DNA of 64,000 nucleotides from CAZQKW01 sp964594075 (GTDB lineage: Bacteria > Desulfobacterota > WTBG01 > CAIYCZ01): contig CAZQKW010000010.1 of assembly GCA_964594075.1 (NCBI GenBank), forward strand, positions 17,871-81,870. The letters are read 5' to 3'. A program made the position numbers and the translations under genes. Shown piece after piece: positions 1 to 8,743 of this stretch; position 1 is the stretch's first letter, and every line of letters starts with the position of its first letter. The notes under the pieces are model-generated. The model made no database searches and had not been told where the DNA came from. It saw nothing but the letters and a program-made list of their open reading frames with translations.

Positions 1-2
1 TT

Positions 3-149
3 GAAAAGTATAAAGCAAACGGTGGTGGTGCTAACGTTCGCGCTCTTCGACCTGGTACCTTTCACATTCGAATTCGCACCCTTTGCACTGAACCGGACAA
101 ACCTGTAAGAGAAATAATAATCAAATATACAATCTTGCCTAAAAAATAA
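3..149 (+). CDS. C-terminal end of an unidentified protein (5' end outside window)
   Basis: A reading frame is open from the left edge and stops with TAA at 147-149, giving 48 residues. The peptide alternates hydrophobic and charged residues (for example GTFHIRIRTLC, then VREIIIKYTIL), which looks like the last strands of a beta-sandwich, perhaps a fibronectin-like or carbohydrate-binding domain. The other frames are no more convincing. Convergent with the cysteine synthase that ends at 207. No family can be named from this fragment, and coding status is likely but not certain. Confidence 0.45.
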   Translation, partial: EKYKANGGGANVRALRPGTFHIRIRTLCTEPDKPVREIIIKYTILPKK

Positions 150-206
150 TTAAGGATGTTTAGTAAATTTCAAATATATCCTTATAATAACTAGTCAGCT
201 TAAAAA

Positions 207-1111
207 CTATTTTTCTGATAAATACTTTTCTCCTTCGTCAGTAAATATTGTAACTATAGTATGTAATTGGGGATTCTCAGCCCTTACCTTTTTTGCAGCT
301 AAAAAATTAGCTCCTGAGCAAATGCCCACAAAGCAACTGTGCTCACGAGCAATTCTTTGCGCTTCCTGTATTGCCTCGCTGCTGTCTATCTTGTTAATTC
401 CGGTAAGAAGCTTAATATTGTCAAAAACAATCTTCGGCACAAAGCCGTCAGCAATTCCTTCTATTCGATGCGGTTGGCGATCTTCCCGCATATTGTGCAG
501 GTGCTCATAAGTCATAGCGCATTCTACTGGCTCCACACCAAATATCTTTACTGCAGAATTGTGTTTTCTAAAAGCGCGGCCAAGTCCAATAATTGTTCCG
601 CCTGAGCCAATACCGGCAACAACTGCGTCTATCTTTTTGACATTAAGCTGTTTGATGATTTCATGTGCCGTGTAATTTTCGTGTTCTTCTATGTTCCGAG
701 GGTTGAAAAACTGATCCGGATGATAATAGCCAGGCATGCTTCCCAGTGTGCGCACTTTCTGCACAGCTATGTCTGTTCTGTTCTTAGGCACAAGACAAAT
801 TTCTGCGTTGAAAGCATTAATCATTTTGTAACGTTCATGGCTTAGACCTCTGGCCATATAAATCAGTACCTTGTAGCCTTTTGCTGCACCGACCATGGCA
901 AGCGCTGTTCCGGTATTTCCTGTTGAAGCTTCAACAATGGTGTCGCATTTTTACAGCTGCCCATTTGTTCTGCTTTTTCAATAAAGTATTTAGCTACAGG
1001 GTCTTTTATTGAACCGGACGGATTCAGAAACTCGCACCTTACATAAATGCCTTCAATATCTAAAAGCGGTGTGTTTCCTATTGACTCAAGAATTGACTGT
1101 CTCACGCTCAT
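207..1111 (-). pseudogene. cysK: cysteine synthase family protein, frameshifted
   Basis: PLP-dependent beta-replacement enzyme of the O-acetylserine sulfhydrylase / cystathionine beta-synthase fold, which makes cysteine from O-acetylserine and sulfide. Two frames are needed. Residues 1-60 or so (from ATG at 1111) carry SIGNTPLL and SGSIKDPVA with the PLP lysine. The second frame carries EASTGNTGTA, GIGSGGTIIG and SGANFLAA. They would join in one frame if the A-run read in the coding direction at 948-952 had six rather than five A. Restored, the protein is about 301 residues, normal for the family, with all key motifs present. Starts one base after the stop of the SpoIID-like gene, so it is probably its operon partner. 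The gap is either a real frameshift or a homopolymer sequencing error. Confidence 0.85.
948..952 (-). other. homopolymer frameshift site in cysK
   Basis: Run of five T on the plus strand (A in the coding direction). One extra base would give GSCKKCDTIVEASTGNTG and fuse both halves of the cysteine synthase in one frame. Confidence 0.7.
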
Positions 1112-1112
1112 G

Positions 1113-2258
1113 TCAATATGCTCGTTTTAGCTGTGTGCCGGGATAATAATACTGTAAAATTTGGTAATAAGTTTCACCGCGCAGTGCTCGTGCACGGGCA
1201 CCCCACTGGCAAAGACCAACCCCATGGCCATTACCGGTGCCCAAGAAATGCAAATAACCATCCTCTGTTTCATCAATAATAAAGTTAGTGCTTCTTAAAT
1301 GGGAAAAACCAAAGAGGGAACGCAGTTCATTTCCTGAAATAACCGCTGTTGAATTTTCCCCCCTAACGATTATTTGTTGGATTCGGTTAGTTGATGTTCT
1401 TTTTATGTCCAGAACGCTTTCAATACATGAGCCATTGCCGCACCCTGCTTCTCTGAGTTTATTATAGAACATTCCCCTGGGTATTATAAATTTCCAAAAA
1501 TATTTCTCATAGGCAGTGCACATGCCACAATAGACACCTCTTAAATATGGTTTGTCTTCGCCCCAGACATTTACCGCAGATTCTGTTTTACCTCCACAGC
1601 AGCTATGATATACGGCCATTATCGGCTGCCCGTTCCAGGTAAGTATCTCTCCTCGTGTTTCTTTAACTGCGCGGCGTGTGGTGCCGGTGGCATGCGCTAT
1701 GCCTTGATACAGCTGGTGGAGGACTGATGAAGTCATGTGGTGGGAATTGCCAGAGTTAATCGTCCTCTGATAGAGCGCATATGTCCGAGCAACAACGGCT
1801 TGCACTTTCATAGTAGTAATATCCCATTGCGGCGATAATTCCAAACTGATAAGTCCTTCAAGATAATGTTCAAGCGTAATTTCGTTAATAAGCTGTATTT
1901 CTTGTTCACCCTTAGGAATAAGCGCAATAGTTCCACCATAAGCAATACCATTAATGGCGAGTTCACCCGCGGTTGACGATACAATAAACTGGTATCCTCG
2001 CACATAATTTTTATTGATTTTTAAACCCTGCTTTGCCCTATTAATTATAAGAATATTCTGTTTGAAAAGGTATGACGATTTCTTGCCACCCTCTATTGAA
2101 ATTACTTTAAGACCTATGCCACTGACAGAGAACTCTTTATAAAAATTACCAATAAGTATCCGTATGGTTTTTTCGTTTTCCGCTTCTGCCGCGCTTGATG
2201 CAATAAGTAAGAACAAGAGCAATAGAAAAAAACAAAAAGGAATTTGAACGATGCGCAT
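1113..2258 (-). CDS. SpoIID/LytB domain protein
   Basis: A secreted 381-residue protein with an N-terminal signal peptide (long Leu/Phe core, residues 5-25). The SpoIID domain runs from about residue 130 to the end: LEHYLEGLISLE, KVQAVVARTYAL, YHSCCGGKTES and GHGVGLCQWGARA with a final YYPGTQL are the family's conserved blocks. SpoIID of sporulating Firmicutes is a lytic transglycosylase acting on denuded glycan strands; homologues in non-sporulating Gram-negative bacteria are thought to act in peptidoglycan turnover. Nothing else here suggests sporulation, so a cell-wall role is inferred. Followed after one base by the cysteine synthase gene. Confidence 0.9.
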   Translation of the reverse strand: MRIVQIPFCFFLLLLFLLIASSAAEAENEKTIRILIGNFYKEFSVSGIGLKVISIEGGKKSSYLFKQNILIINRAKQGLKINKNYVRGYQFIVSSTAGELAINGIAYGGTIALIPKGEQEIQLINEITLEHYLEGLISLELSPQWDITTMKVQAVVARTYALYQRTINSGNSHHMTSSVLHQLYQGIAHATGTTRRAVKETRGEILTWNGQPIMAVYHSCCGGKTESAVNVWGEDKPYLRGVYCGMCTAYEKYFWKFIIPRGMFYNKLREAGCGNGSCIESVLDIKRTSTNRIQQIIVRGENSTAVISGNELRSLFGFSHLRSTNFIIDETEDGYLHFLGTGNGHGVGLCQWGARARALRGETYYQILQYYYPGTQLKRAY

Positions 2259-2275
2259 GATACGAGGAATAAGTT

Positions 2276-2470
2276 TTATCTAAGAACGTTTAGCGAAATG
2301 TATATGAGCATAAGACCAATAGTCATTGCTGCGAGTCCAAACATTCTAAGGACACGGTCAGGCATTTTTTGGATTTGTTCCATCCATGATTTCATTTTGC
2401 CTGGAAAAGCAAAATAGGGAATTCCCTCTATAATCAGTGCAAGACCTAAAACGCTCAAAAAGTACGCCAT
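2276..2470 (-). CDS. DUF2065 (YjeT-like) small membrane protein
   Basis: A 64-residue protein with two transmembrane helices (residues 3-20 and 44-61) separated by a basic loop with PGKMKSWM. This layout matches the DUF2065/YjeT family of unknown function. I placed the start at the ATG at 2470 (MAYFLSV) because the upstream extension is not hydrophobic and does not resemble the family. It lies 17 bases upstream of the SpoIID-like gene and is probably co-transcribed with it. Confidence 0.7.
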   Translation of the reverse strand: MAYFLSVLGLALIIEGIPYFAFPGKMKSWMEQIQKMPDRVLRMFGLAAMTIGLMLIYISLNVLR

Positions 2471-2578
2471 CGCTGCGCCCTGTAGAGTTGTTGATTGACA
2501 ATTGCGTAACAGCATGGATAATAGCAATGAGCATAATGCCCGTCAAGGGTAATACCGCTTGCTAACGCGTTGCGACCA

Positions 2579-3034
2579 ATGAAAATAAAAAAAACATGCC
2601 CCTTCTGTGGGAATGAATTTGAAGAATACAGGACCCCTCAACCAACCGTAGATATTATCATTGAGGTCGAGGGTAAAGGAATTGTACTTATAAAAAGAAA
2701 AAACCCTCCATACGGATGGGCTCTTCCAGGAGGGTTTGTTGACTACGGAGAATCGCTTGAAGAAGCGGCCGTTCGCGAAGCCAAAGAAGAAACATCTTTA
2801 GACATCACGCTGATAGGCCAGTTTCATACCTATTCAGATCCCTTGCGTGACCCGCGTTTTCACACCATATCCACGGTCTTTATAGCGAATGCAAAGGGTT
2901 TGCCGATAGGGAAAGACGACGCAACACACGCGCACATATTTACCGAGGCATCGCTTCCTTATCCGCTTGCCTTTGATCACCAAAACATTTTAGATGAGTA
3001 TTTTAAATTTACAAAGAAACAACAAAAAAGATAA
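2579..3034 (+). CDS. Nudix hydrolase with N-terminal zinc-finger-like motif
   Basis: A 151-residue hydrolase of nucleoside diphosphates linked to another moiety. The Nudix box is complete: GGFVDYGESLEEAAVREAKEET, with the REAKEE core that binds the catalytic metal, at about residues 55-76. The N-terminus has CPFCG, half of a zinc ribbon, as in NADH pyrophosphatase-like or ADP-ribose pyrophosphatase-like members; no second CxxC follows. Start chosen at ATG 2579 rather than a TTG nine bases upstream. Convergent with the NFU gene. Substrate cannot be predicted. Confidence 0.88.
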   Translation: MKIKKTCPFCGNEFEEYRTPQPTVDIIIEVEGKGIVLIKRKNPPYGWALPGGFVDYGESLEEAAVREAKEETSLDITLIGQFHTYSDPLRDPRFHTISTVFIANAKGLPIGKDDATHAHIFTEASLPYPLAFDHQNILDEYFKFTKKQQKR

Positions 3035-3048
3035 ACCACGGCTGACCA

Positions 3049-3267
3049 TTAGACGGCTTCAACAGCCTTTACTTCGGGTATTGCTTCCTTTAAAGCTTTC
3101 TCAACGCCCATCTTTAATGTCATCTGGGCGCCCATGCAGCCATGGCATGCCCCCAGCAGTTTTACTTTTACAATTCCATCAACAATATCTATTAATTCTA
3201 TATTGCCGCCGTCCGCCTGCAGTGCCGGACGAATTTTATCCAATATTGCCTGTACTTTTTCTTTCAT
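3049..3267 (-). CDS. NifU C-terminal domain (NFU) Fe-S carrier
   Basis: A 72-residue stand-alone NFU domain that carries or transfers iron-sulfur clusters to apoproteins. The family signature is present: IRPALQADGGNIEL followed by GACHGCMGA, whose CxxC pair binds a cluster bridging two subunits. The length fits the single-domain form, without the IscU-like N-terminal domain. Cluster-rich enzymes elsewhere in the window (FDH, GlcF, radical SAM proteins) give it plenty of clients, but no genetic link is visible. Confidence 0.9.
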   Translation of the reverse strand: MKEKVQAILDKIRPALQADGGNIELIDIVDGIVKVKLLGACHGCMGAQMTLKMGVEKALKEAIPEVKAVEAV

Positions 3268-3402
3268 GCGTATCTCCTGTTATATAAATCTCTTATTTCA
3301 AATCTGTCTTGTTCAGAAACCTTCAATGCGTGAATCATGCTCAGCATTTGTTTCCGTTCATTTTCATAATAACGCATAATAATTACTTTGTCACGTTAAA
3401 TC

Positions 3403-5448
3403 TTACAAAATATCCCCTGCCCTGCCGAATTTCAAAAACTTCATGGTAAAAGTTGCCCTTCCCTGGCTTGAAGACCTGAGCGAGGTTGAATAGCCAAACA
3501 TATTAACCAGAGATACCCGTGATTTTATAATTCTGGTTTTCCCCTTGTTTTCAATCATTTCAATTTTTCCTTTTCGCGCATTCAAATCAGCGATTATATC
3601 TCCCATAAACTCTTCAGGCGTTACCACTTCAACATCCATAATCGGCTCGAGCAACACCGGTTGGGCCCTCTCAACTGCGTTTCGCAATGCTATGGTTGTC
3701 GCGATGCTATAACCAATTTCTGAGGAAGATAACTCATTGAAAGAACCGTCAAAAAGAGTTGCTTTTATATCGATCAAAGGAAATCCAGAGAGCGGCCCAA
3801 CTGCGGTTGCCTCATAAAAAGCTTTCTCAATAACCGGGTAGTATTCCGGCGGGATTTTACCCTCAGGAATTGTGACGAGAAATGTATTTCCCGTTCCCCG
3901 GGGGAGCGGTTCACATCTTAGCCATACATGGCCGTGCTGTCGCAGTTCATTTACCTCGCGATCAAAGAATCCTTCCGCCTCAACTGCTGTAGAAATAGTT
4001 TCCCGATAAACAACCTGAGGTCGTCCTGTTTTAATCGGAATCCGGTAATCACGCAATATTTTTTCAGTGATGATTTCAAGGTGCAATTCCCCCATGCCGG
4101 AAATAACCGTCTGACCGGAATCCTCATCAAATTTAAAATGAAACGTCGGGTCCTCTTCAGCTATTTTTTCCAAGGCAAAAGCAAGTTTATCCTGCTCGCC
4201 AACCGTGCGCGGCTCTATAGCCATTGATATGACGGGCTTATAAAATTCTATTGATTCAAGCAGTATCGGCTTAGATTCATTACACAGCGTATCGCCAGTA
4301 GTCGTCTTCCGAAGCCCCATGACTGCAACTATTTCGCCGGCTCGTGCAGAGGCGACCCGTTCCTTTTTGTTAGCATGCATCCGAAAAATGCGCGCAATTT
4401 TTTCCCTTTCGTTTTTCGCGGCGTTAAAAACTTCCTGACCTACTTCAAGTTGTCCTGAATAAATTCTGATATAAATAAGTTTACGCCCTTCATCCATCAC
4501 GATTTTAAAGGCAAGTGCGGCAAACAGATCTTTATCGTTGCAATGAATCTGTACATCATGTCCCGAAACCACGTCTTTCCCAACAATTGGCGGAATGTCA
4601 AGCGGGGATGGAAGAAAATCGATGACCGCGTTTAATAATGGTTGAATGCCTTTATTCTTTAGTGCGCTGCCGCACAACACAGGAGTAGCTTCAAGGGAAA
4701 GTGTGGCTTTTCGTATCGCTGCCTTTATTTCTCTAACGGATATTTCTTCTCCTGCCAGATATTTTTCCATAACGGAATCATCTCGTTCGGCAACAAACTC
4801 AAGGATTTTATCGTGGTATTCTTTTGCTATAGGATAAAGGTCGGGTGGAATTTCAGCGCAATGCCACGTTGCTCCCAGCGTCTCATCATCCCACCTAATC
4901 GCATTCATCTGGATCAAATCAATAACACCGGTAAAAAATTCTTCAGTTCCCAGGGGAATTTGTATAGCCAGCGGATTGGTCCCGAGTTTATCGCGCATCA
5001 TGTCCAGTGTTCGGAAAAAATCGGCGCCGGCACGATCCATTTTATTGACAAATGCTATGCGCGGCACCCGATATTTATCGGCTTGATGCCACACAGTTTC
5101 GGATTGCGGCTCAACTCCGCCCACCGCGCAGAATAAGGCTATGCAGCCGTCAAGGACACGTAGCGAGCGCTCCACTTCTATGGTGAAATCAACATGGCCG
5201 GGAGTATCTATGAGATGAACTTCATGGCCATTCCATTCAAAAGTTGTAACCGCCGATGTTATGGTTATTCCCCGCTCCTGCTCCTGCTCCATCCAGTCCA
5301 TAATCGCCTGGCCGTCATGCACTTCGCCCATCTTATACGAGCGTCCGGAGTAATACAGTATCCGCTCAGTTGCAGTTGTCTTACCCGCATCAATATGCGC
5401 CATAATACCGATGTTTCTGACTTTGTTAAGCGGTGTTGGAGTTGCCAT
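3403..5448 (-). CDS. fusA: elongation factor G, probably a divergent paralogue
   Basis: A 681-residue translational GTPase that moves tRNA and mRNA through the ribosome. G1 is HIDAGKTT, the switch region is EQERGITITSA, G3 is DTPGH and G4 is NKMD; domains II-V follow. Domain IV is unusual: the canonical GGSGQYG segment is replaced by NELRQHGHVWLRCEPLPRG, as in secondary EF-G paralogues. It does not sit with rpsL, rpsG or tuf, which also suggests a paralogue used for specialised translocation or recycling. Upstream is murI on the same strand. Family assignment is certain; whether it is the main EF-G is not. Confidence 0.93.
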   Translation of the reverse strand: MATPTPLNKVRNIGIMAHIDAGKTTATERILYYSGRSYKMGEVHDGQAIMDWMEQEQERGITITSAVTTFEWNGHEVHLIDTPGHVDFTIEVERSLRVLDGCIALFCAVGGVEPQSETVWHQADKYRVPRIAFVNKMDRAGADFFRTLDMMRDKLGTNPLAIQIPLGTEEFFTGVIDLIQMNAIRWDDETLGATWHCAEIPPDLYPIAKEYHDKILEFVAERDDSVMEKYLAGEEISVREIKAAIRKATLSLEATPVLCGSALKNKGIQPLLNAVIDFLPSPLDIPPIVGKDVVSGHDVQIHCNDKDLFAALAFKIVMDEGRKLIYIRIYSGQLEVGQEVFNAAKNEREKIARIFRMHANKKERVASARAGEIVAVMGLRKTTTGDTLCNESKPILLESIEFYKPVISMAIEPRTVGEQDKLAFALEKIAEEDPTFHFKFDEDSGQTVISGMGELHLEIITEKILRDYRIPIKTGRPQVVYRETISTAVEAEGFFDREVNELRQHGHVWLRCEPLPRGTGNTFLVTIPEGKIPPEYYPVIEKAFYEATAVGPLSGFPLIDIKATLFDGSFNELSSSEIGYSIATTIALRNAVERAQPVLLEPIMDVEVVTPEEFMGDIIADLNARKGKIEMIENKGKTRIIKSRVSLVNMFGYSTSLRSSSQGRATFTMKFLKFGRAGDIL

Positions 5449-5508
5449 AATCGTTCAAGATGTTTTCATGTTGGGGCATAAAAAGGCATTGTTGTGGCGA
5501 ACCATGTC

Positions 5509-6336
5509 TCACATGATGTCTATAAGGTGTGCTGATTCTATTTTTGTCCCCAAAAACAATGTTCCCATTTCAATAAAACGATGCGGAATATCAGTGACAA
5601 AATATGAACATGCGCCTGAGACCGCATTTGTTCTAAACAATCCGCGCTCCGCCAAAAGCTTTACCACGTTTGTTGCCGTCTGTTCAGCAGAATCAACCAA
5701 GGTGACATCGCCGCCCATAATAGATTGTATCGCCCTTTTAAGCACCGGATAATGCGTGCAGCCAAGCACCAAGGTGTCAATCCCATAATTTTTCAATCCG
5801 AGAAGGTATCTCATCGCGGTCATACGAACAATTTTGTCATCAGGGTCGCACCAGCCTTCCTCTGCCAGTGGAACAAAAAGTGGACATGCTTTTGCAACCA
5901 CATCTATATCGTGCCGCAACTCTTTGATTGCTTTCTGATATGCGGCGCTCTGTATTGTTGCCAGGGTTCCGATAACACCGACTTTGCCATTGCGCGTCAC
6001 AGAGACCGCGCAGCGAGCGCCCGGGGTAATAACCTCCAGTATCGGAATATTATAGCGCTGACGCAAGACGTCAGTGGCAATTGCAGATGCCGTATTACAT
6101 GCTATTATTAATATTTTTATTTTCTGTTTCAGCAAAAAATCCGTATTAGCAATCGAATATTTTAAAACGGTTTGCGCTGATCTGGTGCCATAGGGAACCC
6201 GCGCTGTATCACCAAGGTACATGATGTTTTCTTGGGGAAGCAAACGCCTGATTTCCCGCAGCACGGTAAGTCCGCCAATGCCGGAATCAAAAATACCAAT
6301 CGCGTATTCATTCTGAAGTTCCTTTGTTTCAACCAT
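5509..6336 (-). CDS. murI: glutamate racemase
   Basis: A 275-residue cofactor-independent racemase that converts L-glutamate to D-glutamate for peptidoglycan. The N-terminal IGIFDSGIGGLTV, the first catalytic cysteine in IIACNTASA and the second in LGCTHYP are all present, and length is normal. Its ATG lies inside the last codons of the upstream deoxyhypusine-synthase-like gene (8-base overlap), which indicates translational coupling. Confidence 0.95.
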   Translation of the reverse strand: MVETKELQNEYAIGIFDSGIGGLTVLREIRRLLPQENIMYLGDTARVPYGTRSAQTVLKYSIANTDFLLKQKIKILIIACNTASAIATDVLRQRYNIPILEVITPGARCAVSVTRNGKVGVIGTLATIQSAAYQKAIKELRHDIDVVAKACPLFVPLAEEGWCDPDDKIVRMTAMRYLLGLKNYGIDTLVLGCTHYPVLKRAIQSIMGGDVTLVDSAEQTATNVVKLLAERGLFRTNAVSGACSYFVTDIPHRFIEMGTLFLGTKIESAHLIDIM

Positions 6337-7423
6337 TTCTGTGCACCAATTTCGCGTCCCGTTTCATTTCCAGCAATAGGTCAGCACGTTTTGAGTATAA
6401 TTTTTTTTGTTTTCTTCTTGCACCATGGGCTAACGCATAGGCAGTCACAAGCGGCAACGCAATGGTGGTGTCGGCATACACCACAACTGCATCAGGCAAG
6501 GACCCGGGGTTTATTTTGCCCCAGCTCACCGCCTCACTGGGAGTGGCGCCAGAGAGACCGCCAGTGTCAGGCCGCGCGTCGGTAATCTGTATGAAATAAT
6601 CATGTCCAGATTCGTCAAGTCCTAAGATTTCCTGAATATGCGGCTCGGTCTGCAAGATGAAGTTTTTTGGCGATCCCCCGCCCAGCAACAGCACTCCGCT
6701 TTTCTTTTTTTTCTTTTTTGCAGAATATACAAAAGCGGCAGTTTCGTTTACATCAAGCATCGGATTAACCTTAATGGAATGTTCTTGCAGCTCCAAACAG
6801 GCTATGTTCATGCCGATTGAACTGTCTCCTGGAGAGGAGGTATAGATTGGCACCTGATACTTATATGCTGTTGCCAGTATGCTTTTCCCCGGCAGGTTAA
6901 ATAACCTCTCCCGCTCATAACAGTATTTGCCCAGCAAGTAATGCAGTTCTGCAGAACCCATCTCCCTTTGAAATAAGGGAGACGCGAGAATTTTCCTTAA
7001 AAACTCATCAGTTTCTATAAGCACCCGGTAATCAAAAATGATATCGTAAATGCGCACAATCTTTTGTTTTTTGAGAACCGTATCATCATAAAAAGGAGAA
7101 CCTTGAAACAGTTCCATTCCCAGGCTGAAATGCAAATCGTGATAGAGGTTAGCTCCGGTGCTTACCATCCAGTCAATCAATCCATTTTTTATGAGTGGAA
7201 TAAGACAGGATATACCAAGCCCCGCCGGGGTGAGCGCACCGGTGAGGCTTAAACCTACCAGGACATCGTCCCGCACCATTTTTTGTGTAAAAATTTGGCA
7301 GGCTTCTCTGAGCCGGCCTGCATTATAGGCCAGAAAAGTTTCATCAATTAACGTGGTTATTGTTGTTGTCTTGCTAATAGGAACAGGGTTTATCCTTCCT
7401 TTGGTGCTGTATGGTTTTTTCAT
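6329..7423 (-). CDS. deoxyhypusine synthase family protein (putative homospermidine-forming)
   Basis: A 364-residue member of the deoxyhypusine synthase family. In eukaryotes the enzyme transfers aminobutyl from spermidine to eIF5A; bacteria lack eIF5A, and characterised bacterial homologues make homospermidine or related polyamines. The NAD-site elements LTGALTPAG and TSSPGDSSIG, the NPMLDVNETA block and EAVSWGKI are present. The lysine of SWGK (residue 303) aligns with human DHS Lys329, which forms the covalent intermediate, so the enzyme should be active. Residues about 233-238 are a run of six lysines just before the GGGSPKNF motif, a low-complexity insertion. Overlaps murI by 8 bases. 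Confidence 0.87.
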   Translation of the reverse strand: MKKPYSTKGRINPVPISKTTTITTLIDETFLAYNAGRLREACQIFTQKMVRDDVLVGLSLTGALTPAGLGISCLIPLIKNGLIDWMVSTGANLYHDLHFSLGMELFQGSPFYDDTVLKKQKIVRIYDIIFDYRVLIETDEFLRKILASPLFQREMGSAELHYLLGKYCYERERLFNLPGKSILATAYKYQVPIYTSSPGDSSIGMNIACLELQEHSIKVNPMLDVNETAAFVYSAKKKKKKSGVLLLGGGSPKNFILQTEPHIQEILGLDESGHDYFIQITDARPDTGGLSGATPSEAVSWGKINPGSLPDAVVVYADTTIALPLVTAYALAHGARRKQKKLYSKRADLLLEMKRDAKLVHRNG

Positions 7424-7746
7424 TATGTTTCTCCGACGCCGTTTATCACGCTTTTTTTAGCTTATGTTAACATGCTCCCTGCGTTATTCATACCATGTTG
7501 TTTTTTAGAAAATACTATAAATTGTCAGAATCTATATTTAATGCTCAGTGTTTAAAGCGCTTGAAGGAAAATTATTACAGCGCTTACAGGCAAGATGTGT
7601 CGCTGGAATTGGTATGAAGATAAATGGTAATGGAAATGCTACCGCCCCACTTTGAGCGGTTCAACTCCCTGACAATCCAAAAAAACTTAAGTGGTCAACC
7701 GACATTGTTCAATTCTGATTTATGGGCCAGCCGAGAGAGGTTGGCG
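7424..7746. other. intergenic region, no gene recognised
   Basis: About 320 bases between the deoxyhypusine-synthase-like gene and the stress-protein gene. It should contain the promoter for the dhs-murI pair on the minus strand. I see no convincing ORF, RNA gene or terminator. Confidence 0.4.
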
Positions 7747-8589
7747 TTAGCGGTACAACAGCACCGGTATTTGCGCTTTACGCACAATGTAGGCTGTTGT
7801 CCCGCCCAGAATTAGTTCGCGAACCCGGCTATGGCCAAATGCACCCATTACGATAAGGTCAAGGGCCTGCTGTTCTGCATACATAAGAATTTCCTCATGC
7901 GCTTCTCCTTTTATCCATTTAACCTTGACATCAAGATGATAGGGGCCGACAAATTCGTCAGCTTCACGTGCAATCTCACTGCCCTTTTCCTCATTATTTG
8001 AAACAACCAGAACATGAAGCGGCAGTTTCAGAAAAAAGACAAATTCACAGGCCAGCTTGAGCGCTTTATTGGATTCGCTGCTGCCGTCATAAGGGGCAAG
8101 CACTGCGGTAAAGGGATGAAACTCGTGGGGCGTAACCAGTACCGGTCGTAATGACTTGCGCACTACCGACTCGGTTGTCGAGCCAAGAAGACCGGAAGAC
8201 CATTGCGCATGCTCACCGCGCTGAGCCATAATGATAATGTCAACTTTTTTACCCTCCTCAGCAATTATGTTTGGGATAATACCCGTACACTGCCGTGTTT
8301 TACAGCGCTGATTCTTCTCCTCACAGGTTTTCCTGAATGTCTCAAGAATTATCTTTGCCCGCTCTTCAAGAATCGACTGATATTTCGGCAAATAATTTTG
8401 ATACGGAATAAATCCCAATGAACCCGATATGTCGCTAAAAAAAGGGCCTTCTAATGCCCGAATATCAATGACATTCAAGCCAATAATATCGGCATTAAAC
8501 TGTTGAGCGAGATAAATTCCATATGCCAAAGCTGTTTTGCTATTTTCTGACCCATCGGTCGGGATGAGAATGCTTTTAATCATATTCAA
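7747..8589 (-). CDS. tandem universal stress protein
   Basis: A 280-residue cytoplasmic protein of two Usp domains (about 3-155 and 158-280). Domain 1 begins SILIPTDGSENS; domain 2 begins AVLAPYDGSSESN and ends GAFGHSRVRELILGG, close to the G-x2-G-x9-G ATP-binding signature. The equivalent loop of domain 1 (AQRGEHAQWSSGLLGST) lacks the first glycine, so ATP binding may be restricted to domain 2. Such proteins respond to energy or redox stress; no partner is evident nearby. Confidence 0.93.
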   Translation of the reverse strand: MNMIKSILIPTDGSENSKTALAYGIYLAQQFNADIIGLNVIDIRALEGPFFSDISGSLGFIPYQNYLPKYQSILEERAKIILETFRKTCEEKNQRCKTRQCTGIIPNIIAEEGKKVDIIIMAQRGEHAQWSSGLLGSTTESVVRKSLRPVLVTPHEFHPFTAVLAPYDGSSESNKALKLACEFVFFLKLPLHVLVVSNNEEKGSEIAREADEFVGPYHLDVKVKWIKGEAHEEILMYAEQQALDLIVMGAFGHSRVRELILGGTTAYIVRKAQIPVLLYR

Positions 8590-8743
8590 CCCTCCTGCGG
8601 TAAGCTGCCAAAGAAATATTTTTAACAGTTTTTATTTTTGCAGAAATACTTTGTTTTGTAAATAATAAAATGTTAATTATTATATTGAAGGAAAAGCTCA
8701 TCCTGAGCGGGTTTTGAAGTTTTTTTATTAATGAGGTTAAACC

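Noticed and set aside
1113..2258. SpoIID homologue as evidence of sporulation
   Set aside because: SpoIID-domain proteins occur widely in non-sporulating bacteria and no other sporulation gene is present.
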